Origin: Oscillospiraceae bacterium
GTDB taxonomy: Bacteria; Bacillota; Clostridia; Oscillospirales; Oscillospiraceae
Length of the DNA: 64,000 bases
NCBI GenBank assembly: GCA_017549125.1
Contig: JAFYVL010000034.1
Coordinates: 1-64,000 of the forward strand
Reading direction: 5' to 3'
Shown piece after piece: positions 43,826 through 53,349 of the stretch (positions within the stretch are counted from its first letter, which is position 1; every line of letters starts with the position of its first letter). Below the pieces are notes generated by a model, which was not told the origin of the DNA, ran no database searches, and worked only from the letters and a program-made list of their open reading frames with translations. A program made the translations under genes and the position numbers.

Positions 43826-45211
43826 TTATTTCGTTGTTAAATTTTGCATCCAGTTGCCACGGCCTATTAGGAAATAGGCTGCTACGCATTTGGCAAGATT
43901 GGGAACAAAACTCATGGCATACAGCCAAACAATGGGCATGTCCGTAAACCGACTCAAACAGTAGATCAGCGGTACTGTGACCAGCCAAATAAATCCACCG
44001 TCATAGAAGAAGGTCGTCCATGTCTTGCCACCGGAGCGGAGTGTGAAGTAGGCGGAGAACATATAGCTGTCCGAGGGCTTCATCACTGCAATGACCAGCA
44101 TCAGTTGAGCAGCCAGTAGATGCACATGGCTGGAGGCATTGTAAAGCTTGGGGAAGGGGTAGGCAATCAGCGCCAGGACGATACCGAACACCACACCGGC
44201 CACCACTGCCAAAGCGGTTAGCTTCCGATTGGTGTTCATAATCTCCTCCTTAGGCCGTTGTGCGCCCAGCATTTGTCCCAGAATGATACCCACCGTGATA
44301 CCTAGTGCAATATTGACCACACTGGTCAAATTGGAAACGGTAATGGTGATATTGGTTGCGCCAACCACATCGTAACCCTTGGTGGAATAGCATTGATTCA
44401 AGAAGGTGGTGCCAAAGGCCCACAGAAACTCGTTGGCCATCAAAGGCGAACCCTTGACCAACATTCTGCCCAGTAACCGCCGGGGGATATACATGCTACG
44501 ATATGCCTTTTTAATAAAGGGCTGCTCCTTGCGATGGGTGTGTGTCCAAATTACTGTGATACCCATTTCCACATATCGGGCAATGACCGTCGCCAGGGCA
44601 GCACCGCGAACACCCATCATAGGGGCACCAAATTTGCCGAAAATCAGCACATAGTTCAGAGCCATGTTCATAACCACGGCAATCACACCGGACACCATGG
44701 GAATGGTGGTCTGACCGCATTCTCTTAGAGTACTGGAATAAGCAATATAGATGGCCAGGGGGATCAAACCCCAGACCATAATGGAAATATAATCCAATCC
44801 ATATTGTAAGGTGGCGGCTTTGTCCTGCACCGCACCTTCGCCTTGCAGAAAACTGTTGATCAGCGGTGTGCCGGCATAGGTCAAAATGGCGATGCTGGCA
44901 ATACCGAACAACATACAACCCATCATCTTAAACCGGAAGCAATGGCGGATGCCCTCGTGATCTTCAGAACCGTAAAACTGGGCAGTGAAAATGCCCGGTC
45001 CGGAGGTGACACCTAATAGTGCCAGGGTGTAAATAAAGACAAACTGGTTCACCACCGACACGCCACTCATGGCGGTCAGATTCAGCTGACCAACCATGAG
45101 ATTATCCACCAAGGAGGCCATGTTGGTGATACCGTTTTGAATAATAATGGGGATTGCGATGGCGAACACGGACCGATAAAAGGCCCGGTCGCCAATATAT
45201 TTTTTAAACAT
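43826..45211 (-). CDS. MATE-family efflux transporter
   Basis: The 461-residue membrane protein has twelve predicted helices in two halves and MATE motifs, such as SLVDNLMVGQLNLTAMSGVSV near the N terminus and GVTSGPGIFTAQFYGSED. The family exports organic cations and drugs using a sodium or proton gradient; the substrate is not predictable. It starts 4 bases after argS ends and appears to be the last gene of the unit ABC-F-argS-MATE. Confidence 0.92.
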   Translation of the reverse strand: MFKKYIGDRAFYRSVFAIAIPIIIQNGITNMASLVDNLMVGQLNLTAMSGVSVVNQFVFIYTLALLGVTSGPGIFTAQFYGSEDHEGIRHCFRFKMMGCMLFGIASIAILTYAGTPLINSFLQGEGAVQDKAATLQYGLDYISIMVWGLIPLAIYIAYSSTLRECGQTTIPMVSGVIAVVMNMALNYVLIFGKFGAPMMGVRGAALATVIARYVEMGITVIWTHTHRKEQPFIKKAYRSMYIPRRLLGRMLVKGSPLMANEFLWAFGTTFLNQCYSTKGYDVVGATNITITVSNLTSVVNIALGITVGIILGQMLGAQRPKEEIMNTNRKLTALAVVAGVVFGIVLALIAYPFPKLYNASSHVHLLAAQLMLVIAVMKPSDSYMFSAYFTLRSGGKTWTTFFYDGGFIWLVTVPLIYCLSRFTDMPIVWLYAMSFVPNLAKCVAAYFLIGRGNWMQNLTTK

Positions 45212-45215
45212 AGTA

Positions 45216-46964
45216 TTACATCTTCTCGGGAGCGGAGAAACCTAGGATATCCATACAGGTCTCCAGAATATTCTTGGCCAGACCGATCAAGGAAATATAG
45301 CCGGCCTGCAGAGTCTTGTCCTCCTCGCTGAGGATACGGGTCTCATGATAGAACTTATTCACTGCGCCAGCCAGTTCATAGATGTAAGCGCAGATCATGT
45401 TGGGGGCCAATGCACTCAGTGCGGCCTCCAGGGTGGGACCCAGCTTGGTGATGGCCAGCATCAGATCGGTGGCATAGGGGTTTGCAGGCACGGCAATGGG
45501 CAGATGTTCCCATGCGCCATAGCGAGCCAGAATGGACTTAATACGCACCACCGTGTACAGAATGTAAGGACCGGTGTTGCCTTCGAAAGCAGCAAAACGC
45601 TCCAGATCGAAGTTGTAGTCCTTAGTGGGTTGGTTGGACAGATCGCCGTACTTCAGGGCCGCCAGAGCAATCTTTGCAGTGGTGGCTTCCACTTCGCTTT
45701 CATCTACGATCTTGTTTTCAACGACCTTGGTACGCACAAAGTCGGTCATGTCGTTGATCAGCTGTTCCAGACGGAGAACACCGCCGTCACGGGTCTTAAA
45801 GGGCTTGCCGTCTGCACCGTTCATAGTGCCGTGACCCACGTGATCCAGCTGCACATGCTCTTTCACAATGCCGCTCTTCTTTGCGGCGCGGAAGATCTGC
45901 TCAAAATGCAGATTCTGCCGCTTGTCGGTGACATAGAGCATCTTGTCGGGATTCCAGTCCTGGGTACGCTGTACCATGGTAGCCAGATCGGTGGTGGCAT
46001 AAATGGCAGAGCCGTCAGACTTAACCAGAATACAGGGAGGAACTTCCTTTTTGTCGGTTTCCTCCGCCACAGGGATGACCCATGCACCGGCGGACTGTAC
46101 CGCAAAACCACGATCCTTCAGATCCTCTACCATGGCGGGAATATAGGGATCGGCATCGCTTTCGCCCAACCACTTTTCAAAGTGCACATCCAGAATGCCG
46201 TAGATTCGGCGCAGATCGGGCAGGGAAATGCCCATGATGTGATTCCAGATAGCACGGTAGCCACGACGACCCTGCTGCAGTTCATAGGTAGCAATGTGTG
46301 CCTTCTCAGCAAACTCGGGGTCAGACTTCTTGGAAGAAGCGGTGGGGTAGATCTCCTCCAACTCGGTCAGCGTGAAGGGGGACTCGGTGGGATATTCACC
46401 GGTATAATCGGGATCAAAATAGCACAGATCCGGCTGACGCTCCTGCAATTCTGCAATGATCAGACCCATCTGCAGACCCCAGTCGCCCAGATGCACGTCA
46501 CCGATGGTGTTGTAACCCAGGAACTTGTGCAGACGCTTCAGAGCCTCGCCGATAATAGCAGGACGCAAATGACCGATGTGCAGAGGCTTTGCCACGTTAG
46601 CGCCGCCATAGTCCACCACAGCGGTCTTGCCGTTACCAGGCTTGGCAACGCCAAAGTCGGGAGCGGTACGCGTATCCTCCAAGTAGCTTTGCAGGAAGCT
46701 GTCGGACAGCTTCAGATTGATGAAACCGGGCATAACGGCCTCGCACATGGAAAAGTCAGCCTTATCCAGTTGCTCAGCCACAGCATTTGCGATCTGAATG
46801 GGAGCGCACTTGTAGACCTTAGCGGCAGCCAATGCGCCGTTGCATTGATATTGACACAGGTCAGGACGGTTGGAAACCGTCACCTTACCGTAAGCGGCAT
46901 CGAATCCTGCTTTCTCAAAAGCCTCCGCCATCTTCCGGGAAATAATATCCAATATTTTTTCCAT
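45216..46964 (-). CDS. argS: Arginyl-tRNA synthetase
   Basis: The 582-residue class I synthetase has AKPLHIGHLRPAIIGEALKR with the HIGH motif, an N-terminal add-1 domain, GKPFKTRDGGVLRLEQLI in place of a typical KMSK segment (usual for many ArgRS), and a helical anticodon-binding C terminus with DLERFAAFEGNTGPYILYT. It charges tRNA-Arg. It begins 2 bases after the ABC-F gene stops, so both are translated from one message. Its linkage with an ABC-F ribosome factor is a sensible translation-related grouping. Confidence 0.97.
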   Translation of the reverse strand: MEKILDIISRKMAEAFEKAGFDAAYGKVTVSNRPDLCQYQCNGALAAAKVYKCAPIQIANAVAEQLDKADFSMCEAVMPGFINLKLSDSFLQSYLEDTRTAPDFGVAKPGNGKTAVVDYGGANVAKPLHIGHLRPAIIGEALKRLHKFLGYNTIGDVHLGDWGLQMGLIIAELQERQPDLCYFDPDYTGEYPTESPFTLTELEEIYPTASSKKSDPEFAEKAHIATYELQQGRRGYRAIWNHIMGISLPDLRRIYGILDVHFEKWLGESDADPYIPAMVEDLKDRGFAVQSAGAWVIPVAEETDKKEVPPCILVKSDGSAIYATTDLATMVQRTQDWNPDKMLYVTDKRQNLHFEQIFRAAKKSGIVKEHVQLDHVGHGTMNGADGKPFKTRDGGVLRLEQLINDMTDFVRTKVVENKIVDESEVEATTAKIALAALKYGDLSNQPTKDYNFDLERFAAFEGNTGPYILYTVVRIKSILARYGAWEHLPIAVPANPYATDLMLAITKLGPTLEAALSALAPNMICAYIYELAGAVNKFYHETRILSEEDKTLQAGYISLIGLAKNILETCMDILGFSAPEKM

Positions 46965-46966
46965 GT

Positions 46967-48571
46967 TTATACTCCTTTATTCTGTGCCATCCATTCCAGA
47001 TAATCGTCATAAGTGCCATAGCGATCCACAATAGTACCATCAGGCTGGAAGGCGATCACACGGTTACAGGTAGAGGTCAGCATTTCGTGGTCATGGGATG
47101 CCAGCAGCACAACGCCGTTAAAGGCTTCCAGACCCTTGTTCACAGCTTGAATGGATTCCATATCCAGGTGGTTGGTGGGCTGGTCCAACAGAACCACGTT
47201 TGCACCGCTGAGCATCATCTTAGAGAGCATACAGCGAACCTTCTCACCACCGGAGAGCACATCCACGTGCTTAAATACGTCCTCGTTGGAGAACAGCATA
47301 CGACCCAGGAAGCCACGCAGATACACATCATCCTTCTTGACGCTGTACTGACGGAGCCAATCCACCAGTTCCATCTGGTTGCCTTCGAAATACTCGGAAT
47401 TGTCCTTGGGCAGATAGCTGCGTACAGTGGAGATGCCCCACTTGATGCTGCCCTCGTCGGGCTCTAACTCGCCCATGAGGATCTGGAACAGAGCGGTCTG
47501 TGCAAGCTCGTTGTCACCGACAAAAGCAATCTTGTCGTTCTTGCCCACGGAGAAATAGACCTTATCCAGCAGCTTCACACCGTCCACGGTCACGGAAACA
47601 TCGTTAACGGTGAGAATATCCTTACCCAACTCACGCTCGGGCATAAAGCCAACGAAGGGATAGCGACGGGTAGAGCAGGGCATTTCCTCAACGGTCAGCT
47701 TGTCCAGCAGCTTACGACGGGCAGTAGCCTGCTTAGCCTTGGACTTGTTAGCGGAGAATCGCTGAATGAACAGCTGCAACTCCTCGATCTTCTCCTGGTT
47801 GCGCTTGTTCTTGTTACGGATCATAGCCTGCACCATCTGAGAGGACTCGTACCAGAAGTCGTAGTTACCCACGTACATCTTGATCTTGCCATAGTCGATA
47901 TCCACAGTATGGGTACAAACCGTATTCAGGAAGTGACGGTCGTGGGAAACAGCGATGACCATGCCGGGGAAGTCCAGCAGAAAGTCCTCCAGCCAGTTGA
48001 TCGCTTCAATATCCAGGTTGTTGGTAGGCTCGTCAAGCATAACAATGTCGGGATTGCCGAAGAGCGCCTGTGCCAGCAATACCTTCACCTTCAGACGGGG
48101 ATCGGTTGCGCCCATGATATCATAGTGCATATCCGTGGGGATGCCCAGACCCTGGAGCAGGCGAGAGGCATCGGATTCTGCTTCCCAGCCGCCCATTTCT
48201 GCAAACTCGGCCTCCAGCTCAGAAGCACGCATACCATCCTCATCGGTGAAATCGGGCTTTTCGTAAATGGCATCCTTTTCCTTCATCACGTCATACAGAT
48301 GCTGGTTGCCCATGATGACGGTGTCCATAATGGTGTAATCGTCGTAGGCATTCTGATTCTGCTTCAGAACAGAAACACGCTTGTCCGGATCAATGGCAAT
48401 ATGACCTGCGGTGGAATCCAGTTCACCGTACAAAATACGCAGGAAAGTGGACTTGCCTGCACCGTTGGCACCGATAATACCGTAGCAGTTACCGGGCAGG
48501 AACTGCAGATCTACGTGCTGGAACAACCATTGGCCGCCAAATTGCATACCTAAATTACTAACTGTGATCAT
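46967..48571 (-). CDS. ABC-F ribosome-associated ATPase (YkpA/YbiT-like) with one degenerate ATP site
   Basis: The 534-residue protein has two ABC domains and no membrane helices, with a charged linker between them, as in ABC-F translation factors. The first Walker A is normal (GANGAGKST); the second reads GDNELAQTALF, lacking the lysine. The second signature is normal (LSGGEKVRC); the first reads TDPRLKVKVLLAQ. Together these leave one composite ATP site complete and the other without both key motifs. The Walker B/switch segments LDEPTNNLD and LDQPTNHLD are present, the second with Gln in place of Glu. AAGGAG precedes the start on the reverse strand; it shares an AT-rich intergenic region with htpG. 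Confidence 0.92.
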   Translation of the reverse strand: MITVSNLGMQFGGQWLFQHVDLQFLPGNCYGIIGANGAGKSTFLRILYGELDSTAGHIAIDPDKRVSVLKQNQNAYDDYTIMDTVIMGNQHLYDVMKEKDAIYEKPDFTDEDGMRASELEAEFAEMGGWEAESDASRLLQGLGIPTDMHYDIMGATDPRLKVKVLLAQALFGNPDIVMLDEPTNNLDIEAINWLEDFLLDFPGMVIAVSHDRHFLNTVCTHTVDIDYGKIKMYVGNYDFWYESSQMVQAMIRNKNKRNQEKIEELQLFIQRFSANKSKAKQATARRKLLDKLTVEEMPCSTRRYPFVGFMPERELGKDILTVNDVSVTVDGVKLLDKVYFSVGKNDKIAFVGDNELAQTALFQILMGELEPDEGSIKWGISTVRSYLPKDNSEYFEGNQMELVDWLRQYSVKKDDVYLRGFLGRMLFSNEDVFKHVDVLSGGEKVRCMLSKMMLSGANVVLLDQPTNHLDMESIQAVNKGLEAFNGVVLLASHDHEMLTSTCNRVIAFQPDGTIVDRYGTYDDYLEWMAQNKGV

Positions 48572-48658
48572 TTTTCTAACTCCTTATTTGGCACATAATT
48601 ATACATGCTAATCATATCACATAATTATGAATAAGAAAAGAACTTTTTTATATAAGGC

Positions 48659-48686
48659 TTGCTTTTTTTAGAAATTGCGATATAAT
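48659..48686 (+). promoter_or_regulatory. Promoter of htpG
   Basis: TTGCTT (48659-48664) and TATAAT (48681-48686) are 16 bases apart. The CIRCE operator begins one base after the -10 box. The rest of the 48572-48738 gap is AT-rich; a TATAAT facing the ABC-F gene can be seen on the other strand but lacks a convincing -35. Confidence 0.8.
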
Positions 48687-48687
48687 G

Positions 48688-48714
48688 TTAGCACTCAACC
48701 AAATAGAGTGCTAA
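48688..48714. promoter_or_regulatory. CIRCE operator (HrcA-binding site)
   Basis: TTAGCACTC (48688-48696) and GAGTGCTAA (48706-48714) are separated by 9 bases. This is an exact match to the 9-9-9 CIRCE consensus bound by the heat-shock repressor HrcA. It covers the expected transcription start of htpG, where binding would block initiation. Confidence 0.95.
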
Positions 48715-48738
48715 TAAATCACAAGGAGCGAATATCAA

Positions 48739-50610
48739 ATGGCAAAAAAACAGTTTAAAGCAGAGTCCAAGCGCCTGCTGGATCTGATGATCAATTCCAT
48801 CTATACCCACCAGGAGATCTTCCTGCGAGAAATTATTTCCAATGCATCCGATGCCATGGACAAATTGGCATACACCGCCTTGACCGATGATAAGATCAGC
48901 ATTGACCGGGATCAGATGACCATTACCTTGACCCCCGGCCAGGACAGCCTGACTGTGTCCGATATGGGTATCGGCATGAACAAGGAGGAGATGGAGGAGA
49001 ATCTGGGTACGATCTGTAAATCCGGCTCTCTGGGATTCAAGCAGGCCATGGAAAAGAGCGAGGATATTGACATTATCGGCCAGTTTGGTGTGGGCTTTTA
49101 TGCAGCCTTCATGGTAGCTTCCAATGTAACCGTGATCTCTAAGAAATACGGCGAGGATACCGCATGGCAGTGGACATCCAACGGTGCAGACGGCTACACC
49201 ATTACCGAAGCCCACCGTGATCACCCCGGTACGGACATCGTCATGACCTTGAAAGCAGATACGGAGGACGAAAAGTATTCCCGTTTCCTGGAGGAATACG
49301 AACTGCGGAATCTGGTGAAGAAGTATTCTGACTATATCCGCTATCCCATCCGTATGGAGGTTACCAAGTCCCGTAAGAAGGAGGACTCCGAGGAATACGA
49401 GAGTTATACCGAGTGGGAGACCTTGAACTCCATGATTCCTCTGTGGAACAAGGCGAAGAAGGATGTGACCGAAGAGGAGTACGAAGGCTTCTACCGTGAG
49501 AAATTCTATGATTTCCACAAGCCCCTGCGCACAGTGCATTTCTCTGCAGAGGGTACGGTTTCTTTCAAAGCATTGCTGTATATCCCTGGTAAAGCCCCCT
49601 ATGATTTCAATACCCAGGAGTATAAGCGTGGTTTGCAGTTGTATTCCTCCGGTGTGATGATCATGGAATCCTGTGAGGAACTGATCCCCGAGCATTTCCG
49701 TTTTGTCCGTGGTGTGGTGGACAGCCAGGATCTGTCCTTGAACATCAGCCGCGAGATGCTTCAGCATAACCGCCAGCTGACAGTGATCGCCAAGAATATC
49801 GAGAAGAAAATCAAGGCTGAGCTGACCTCCATGCTGGAAAATGATCGGGAAAAATACGAAGAATTTTATGCTGCCTTCAGCCGCCAGCTGAAATACGGTG
49901 TGGTTGCAGATTACGGCGCACACAAACAGGCTACACAGGATCTGGTGCTGTTTACCAGTCGCAAGGAGAAGAAGCTGATCTCCTTGAAGGAGTATGTGGC
50001 AGCTATGGCAGAAGGTCAGGAGAAGATCTACTATGTCTGCGGTCAGAGTGCAGATCGCCTGGCAGCCTTGCCCCAGGTCAAGACTCTGGAAAATAAGGGC
50101 TATGACGTGCTGCTCATGACCGACGAGGTGGATGAGTTTGTGCCCCAGACTTTGATGACCTATGCCGAAAAGCAGTTCTGTAATGCAGCCACCGAGGATC
50201 TGGGTCTGCAAACCGAGGACGAGAAGAAGGCGCTGGAGGAAAAGGCCGAGGAACTGAAGGGCTTGCTGACCTTTGTCCAGGATACGTTGAAAGATTCTGT
50301 GAAGGAAGTAAGGATCTCCGCAGATCTGGGTGATGCCCCTGTGGCTATGCGTCCCGGTGTGGGCATGAGCTTCGAAATGGAAAAATATATGAAGCGCATG
50401 AATCCGGAGTTTGCATTCCCTGTGGATCGCATTCTGGAACTGAACCCGGAGCATCCTGCGGTGAAGGCCATGGAAAAGGCCATGGTCTCCGATACCCAGA
50501 AAGCCAAGGATTACGCAAATCTGCTCTGTGCCCAGGCGCAGCTGATGGCAGAATTGCCCCTGGAAGACCCGGCAGCCTACACGGCTCTGGTCTGCAAGCT
50601 GATGAACTAA
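48739..50610 (+). CDS. htpG: Hsp90-family chaperone HtpG
   Basis: The 623-residue chaperone has the GHKL ATPase domain with EIISNASDAMDKL, SDMGIGMNKEEM and IGQFGVGFYAAFMV, then the middle domain with RGVVDSQDLSLNISREMLQ, and a C-terminal dimerisation part with VGMSFEMEKYM. It assists protein folding in the cytoplasm. AAGGAG lies 10 bases ahead of the ATG. The exact CIRCE operator indicates HrcA control and so heat induction together with groESL and dnaK, unlike Bacillus subtilis, in which htpG is not a CIRCE gene. The gene ends in a strong terminator. Confidence 0.97.
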   Translation: MAKKQFKAESKRLLDLMINSIYTHQEIFLREIISNASDAMDKLAYTALTDDKISIDRDQMTITLTPGQDSLTVSDMGIGMNKEEMEENLGTICKSGSLGFKQAMEKSEDIDIIGQFGVGFYAAFMVASNVTVISKKYGEDTAWQWTSNGADGYTITEAHRDHPGTDIVMTLKADTEDEKYSRFLEEYELRNLVKKYSDYIRYPIRMEVTKSRKKEDSEEYESYTEWETLNSMIPLWNKAKKDVTEEEYEGFYREKFYDFHKPLRTVHFSAEGTVSFKALLYIPGKAPYDFNTQEYKRGLQLYSSGVMIMESCEELIPEHFRFVRGVVDSQDLSLNISREMLQHNRQLTVIAKNIEKKIKAELTSMLENDREKYEEFYAAFSRQLKYGVVADYGAHKQATQDLVLFTSRKEKKLISLKEYVAAMAEGQEKIYYVCGQSADRLAALPQVKTLENKGYDVLLMTDEVDEFVPQTLMTYAEKQFCNAATEDLGLQTEDEKKALEEKAEELKGLLTFVQDTLKDSVKEVRISADLGDAPVAMRPGVGMSFEMEKYMKRMNPEFAFPVDRILELNPEHPAVKAMEKAMVSDTQKAKDYANLLCAQAQLMAELPLEDPAAYTALVCKLMN

Positions 50611-50611
50611 G

Positions 50612-50645
50612 AAAATCCCTGCAACTTAACCGTTGCAGGGATTTT
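50612..50645. terminator. Bidirectional terminator between htpG and the second MATE gene
   Basis: AAAATCCCTGCAAC (50612-50625) pairs with GTTGCAGGGATTTT (50632-50645), loop TTAACC. A and T runs on both sides serve the two convergent genes. Confidence 0.9.
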
Positions 50646-50648
50646 TCG

Positions 50649-52022
50649 TTATACTGATATTTGCTGTGCTTGACGCACCTTCTTGCACATGGAAATGGCA
50701 AGGGGAATGGCAAATCCCAAACTCAGCACATCGGCCAAAGCTTGAATACTGCATAGACCATAGTCTCCAAAGATCCATGACATGGGATACAGCAGGGGCA
50801 GGAAACATGTGCCTTGCCGTGCAATGGAAAGCACCAAAGCACCCTTGGCATTGCCCAGACCCACACAGAACATATTCACAATGGCTACCCATGCATGAAT
50901 GGGCAGAGCCACACATTGGGTGATAATACAGAACATACCGAATTTGCGCATTTCCTGATCCGTACCGGAGAATAGCTGAATCAGAAGATCAGAGCCCAGG
51001 GCAATGACCAATGCCATAATACCTGCACCAATCAACGCTACTTTGCCGGAGAAGCGGTAGCTTTCCTGTACCCGGTCGTAACGTCTTGCGCCCCAGTTGA
51101 AACCGGCGACCGGCTGGAAACCGTTGCCGAAGCCCAGAATAATGCAGAAGGGGAACATCATGATCTTGTTGGATACACCCAAGCCTGCCAGCAAGGGATC
51201 GGAGTCTGCCAGGTTGTTCAGTAAGATGGCAGCGATCACCGCAAGACCGTTGCGGAACAGGGAAGAAGAGCCCACAGAAGTCACATTCTTGATAATATCC
51301 CAGGTGGGTCGGAAATGCCGCAAGGACAATCGCAGCAGACTCCGCTTAAATACGTAAGGGAAGATCAGGATGCTGAAGCTGACCAGTTTAGAGATAGCAG
51401 TGGCAAGGGATGCGCCCTTCACACCCATATCCAGCTGGAAAATAAAGATGGGGTCTAAAATACAGTTGAGAATACCGCCAAAGCCCATGCCGATCATGGA
51501 TAAGGTTGCGCTGCCTTCGCTACGCAGACATTGATTCATCACAAAGCTGGCAGACATAAAGGGTGCGGCAATGAGAATATAGGTAGCATAATCCACGGCG
51601 TATTGGCGACAGGTATCCGTTGCACCCAACAGGTTGACCATGGGGGTCATGTAGATGGAACCAAACACCAACAGCAACAGACCCAGACCAAAGGCAATAA
51701 AGAAGGAGGTGGACAAGACCTGGCTGGCCTTTCTGTCTTTACCTTCACCCAATAGTCGGGCAATATAGCTGTTTGCACCCATGGCAAGCATGGAGCCACA
51801 CATCATGATCAGCTGATCCAGGCTGGCATTGACGCTGACGGCGGCAGTGGCGGCCGGATCGTCACCGCCCCACAGGCTGACGAAATAGGTATCCGCCAGA
51901 GAGTAAATAGATGTAATTAAAAAGGCAACGATGGTGGGAAAAGCCATTTTGGTAATGACTTTTCCAATTGGCTCATTGAGCATGAGAAGCCTTCGTTGCT
52001 CCGAATGATTTGCTTTGCTCAT
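50649..52022 (-). CDS. MATE-family efflux transporter
   Basis: The 457-residue protein has twelve predicted helices. Typical MATE segments are MAFPTIVAFLITSIYSLADTYFVS near the N terminus and GFQPVAGFNWGARRYDRV in the second half. The substrate is unknown. It is not a close copy of the MATE protein at 43826, as the motif sequences differ throughout. The reverse-strand start has AGAGGAT upstream. The 319-base gap after its start (52023-52341) is taken up by a composite repeat and the glsA promoter. Confidence 0.92.
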   Translation of the reverse strand: MSKANHSEQRRLLMLNEPIGKVITKMAFPTIVAFLITSIYSLADTYFVSLWGGDDPAATAAVSVNASLDQLIMMCGSMLAMGANSYIARLLGEGKDRKASQVLSTSFFIAFGLGLLLLVFGSIYMTPMVNLLGATDTCRQYAVDYATYILIAAPFMSASFVMNQCLRSEGSATLSMIGMGFGGILNCILDPIFIFQLDMGVKGASLATAISKLVSFSILIFPYVFKRSLLRLSLRHFRPTWDIIKNVTSVGSSSLFRNGLAVIAAILLNNLADSDPLLAGLGVSNKIMMFPFCIILGFGNGFQPVAGFNWGARRYDRVQESYRFSGKVALIGAGIMALVIALGSDLLIQLFSGTDQEMRKFGMFCIITQCVALPIHAWVAIVNMFCVGLGNAKGALVLSIARQGTCFLPLLYPMSWIFGDYGLCSIQALADVLSLGFAIPLAISMCKKVRQAQQISV

Positions 52023-52112
52023 AAAAAATCCTCTTTTTCTATATTTCTATCCATTATACCACCCATTGTCCTATAAAACAACTATGTATATTCATATTTA
52101 TCGTTCCACTTC

Positions 52113-52263
52113 GTAGGGGCGGATATTATCCGCCCGGTGATTTTGTCATAACAAAATCACATTGCCGCAAGGCGATAATCCAATTTATTTCTGCGAAATC
52201 CCAATCATTTGTATGCAAATGATTGGGCGGGCGGTTAATAACCGCCCCTACAGCGCATCGAAA
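52113..52263. repeat. Composite palindrome element with four hairpins
   Basis: Outer palindromes of 24 bp, GTAGGGGCGGAT...ATCCGCCCG (52113-52136) and CGGGCGGTTAAT...CCGCCCCTAC (52228-52251), face each other. Between them lie two further hairpins: GTGATTTTGT with ACAAAATCAC (52137-52160) and CCCAATCATTTG with CAAATGATTGGG (52200-52227). The tail GCGCATCGAAA (52253-52263) equals the one after the 6959 element. It is a MITE- or BIME-like non-coding repeat. Confidence 0.85.
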
Positions 52264-52284
52264 CGACAGTGCGATAAATTAGAA

Positions 52285-52312
52285 TTTACTTTTGGTCGAA
52301 AAGTGTTATAAT
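52285..52312 (+). promoter_or_regulatory. Probable promoter of the glutaminase gene
   Basis: TTTACT (52285-52290) and TATAAT (52307-52312) are 16 bases apart, directly after the composite repeat and 29 bases before ATG 52342. Confidence 0.6.
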
Positions 52313-52341
52313 ATATCCATTCGAGTGAAGGGGGCTTTACC

Positions 52342-53241
52342 ATGGAAAGCTTGCTCAATGAAATTCTGATGCAATGTGCATCCTATAAACAGCAAGGCGC
52401 AGTAGCCAGCTATATCCCGGAGCTTGCCAAGGCAGACCCGGAGCAGTTTGGTATCTGTGTGGTGGAGGCGGATGGCACCATCCATACAGCCGGACAATGG
52501 CAGAGTGTATTTACCATGCAGAGCATTATCAAGCCTGTGATTCTGCTGGCGGCACTGATGGACAGTGGCGAAGAACGGGTTCGTCAACTGGTGGGCATGG
52601 AAGCCACCGGCAAGCCCTTTGATGCCTTTAATTATAGTGACCAGGCGTTGGCCGCCGGTCATATTAACCCCATGATCAATACCGGAGCGATTGCTCTGTG
52701 TACCTTGATCCAAGGTGCAACCTATGAGGAGAAATTCCGGCGGCTGTTGGATCTGACCCGGGAACTGGCAGGTAATGACCGGTTGCAGGTGGAAGAATCC
52801 GTATTCCAATCTGAAAAAGCCACCGGTAGCAAGAATCGTGCGCTGGCATACTTGCTGAAGGCTTACGGCATGATCTCCGACCGTGTGGAGGATATTATTG
52901 ATTGCTATTTTAAGGCCTGTTCCATTGGCGCCAATTGCGCCGATCTGGCACGAATCGCCCGTGGCTTGGCTTGCCATGACCATAGCAGCCTGCAGCCTGC
53001 CCATGCCCGTTATGTGAATGCTACCTTGATGACCTGCGGCATGTACGATGGCTCGGGAGAGTTTGCCCTCAATGTGGGCATCCCGGCTAAGAGCGGTGTA
53101 GGCGGTGGCATTATGGGTGTTGTACCCGGCCGTATGGGTATCGGTGTTTATAGTCCTGCGCTGGATAAAAAAGGCAATAGCGTAGCCGGTATTAAAGCCA
53201 TGGAACTGCTGAGCCAAAGGCTGAATCTAAGCATATTTTGA
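52342..53241 (+). CDS. glsA: Glutaminase
   Basis: The 299-residue serine-dependent glutaminase hydrolyses glutamine to glutamate and ammonia. The beta-lactamase-like active site has S61-I-I-K64, and INPMINTGAIAL and GGGIMGVVPGRMGIGVYSP are family segments. Length is near the usual 305-310. AAGGGGG stands before ATG 52342. It appears to be a single-gene unit with its own promoter and a terminator after it. Confidence 0.95.
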   Translation: MESLLNEILMQCASYKQQGAVASYIPELAKADPEQFGICVVEADGTIHTAGQWQSVFTMQSIIKPVILLAALMDSGEERVRQLVGMEATGKPFDAFNYSDQALAAGHINPMINTGAIALCTLIQGATYEEKFRRLLDLTRELAGNDRLQVEESVFQSEKATGSKNRALAYLLKAYGMISDRVEDIIDCYFKACSIGANCADLARIARGLACHDHSSLQPAHARYVNATLMTCGMYDGSGEFALNVGIPAKSGVGGGIMGVVPGRMGIGVYSPALDKKGNSVAGIKAMELLSQRLNLSIF

Positions 53242-53245
53242 CACG

Positions 53246-53273
53246 AAAGCACTCTACCTGTGTAGGGTGCTTT
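53246..53273 (+). terminator. Intrinsic terminator after glsA
   Basis: AAAGCACTCTAC (53246-53257) pairs with GTAGGGTGCTTT (53262-53273), with one T-G wobble, loop CTGT. Confidence 0.8.
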
Positions 53274-53283
53274 AATTCTATAC

Positions 53284-53311
53284 TTGCAAAGCTGCGTGTT
53301 TTTTGTATAAT
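53284..53311 (+). promoter_or_regulatory. Promoter of ktrB-ktrA and possibly the genes after them
   Basis: TTGCAA (53284-53289) and TATAAT (53306-53311) are 16 bases apart; a second TATAAT overlaps at 53311-53316. ktrB starts 34 to 39 bases downstream. Confidence 0.75.
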
Positions 53312-53349
53312 ATAATGTATGTTGCTATATTTGGAAAGGAGGAGAACCC

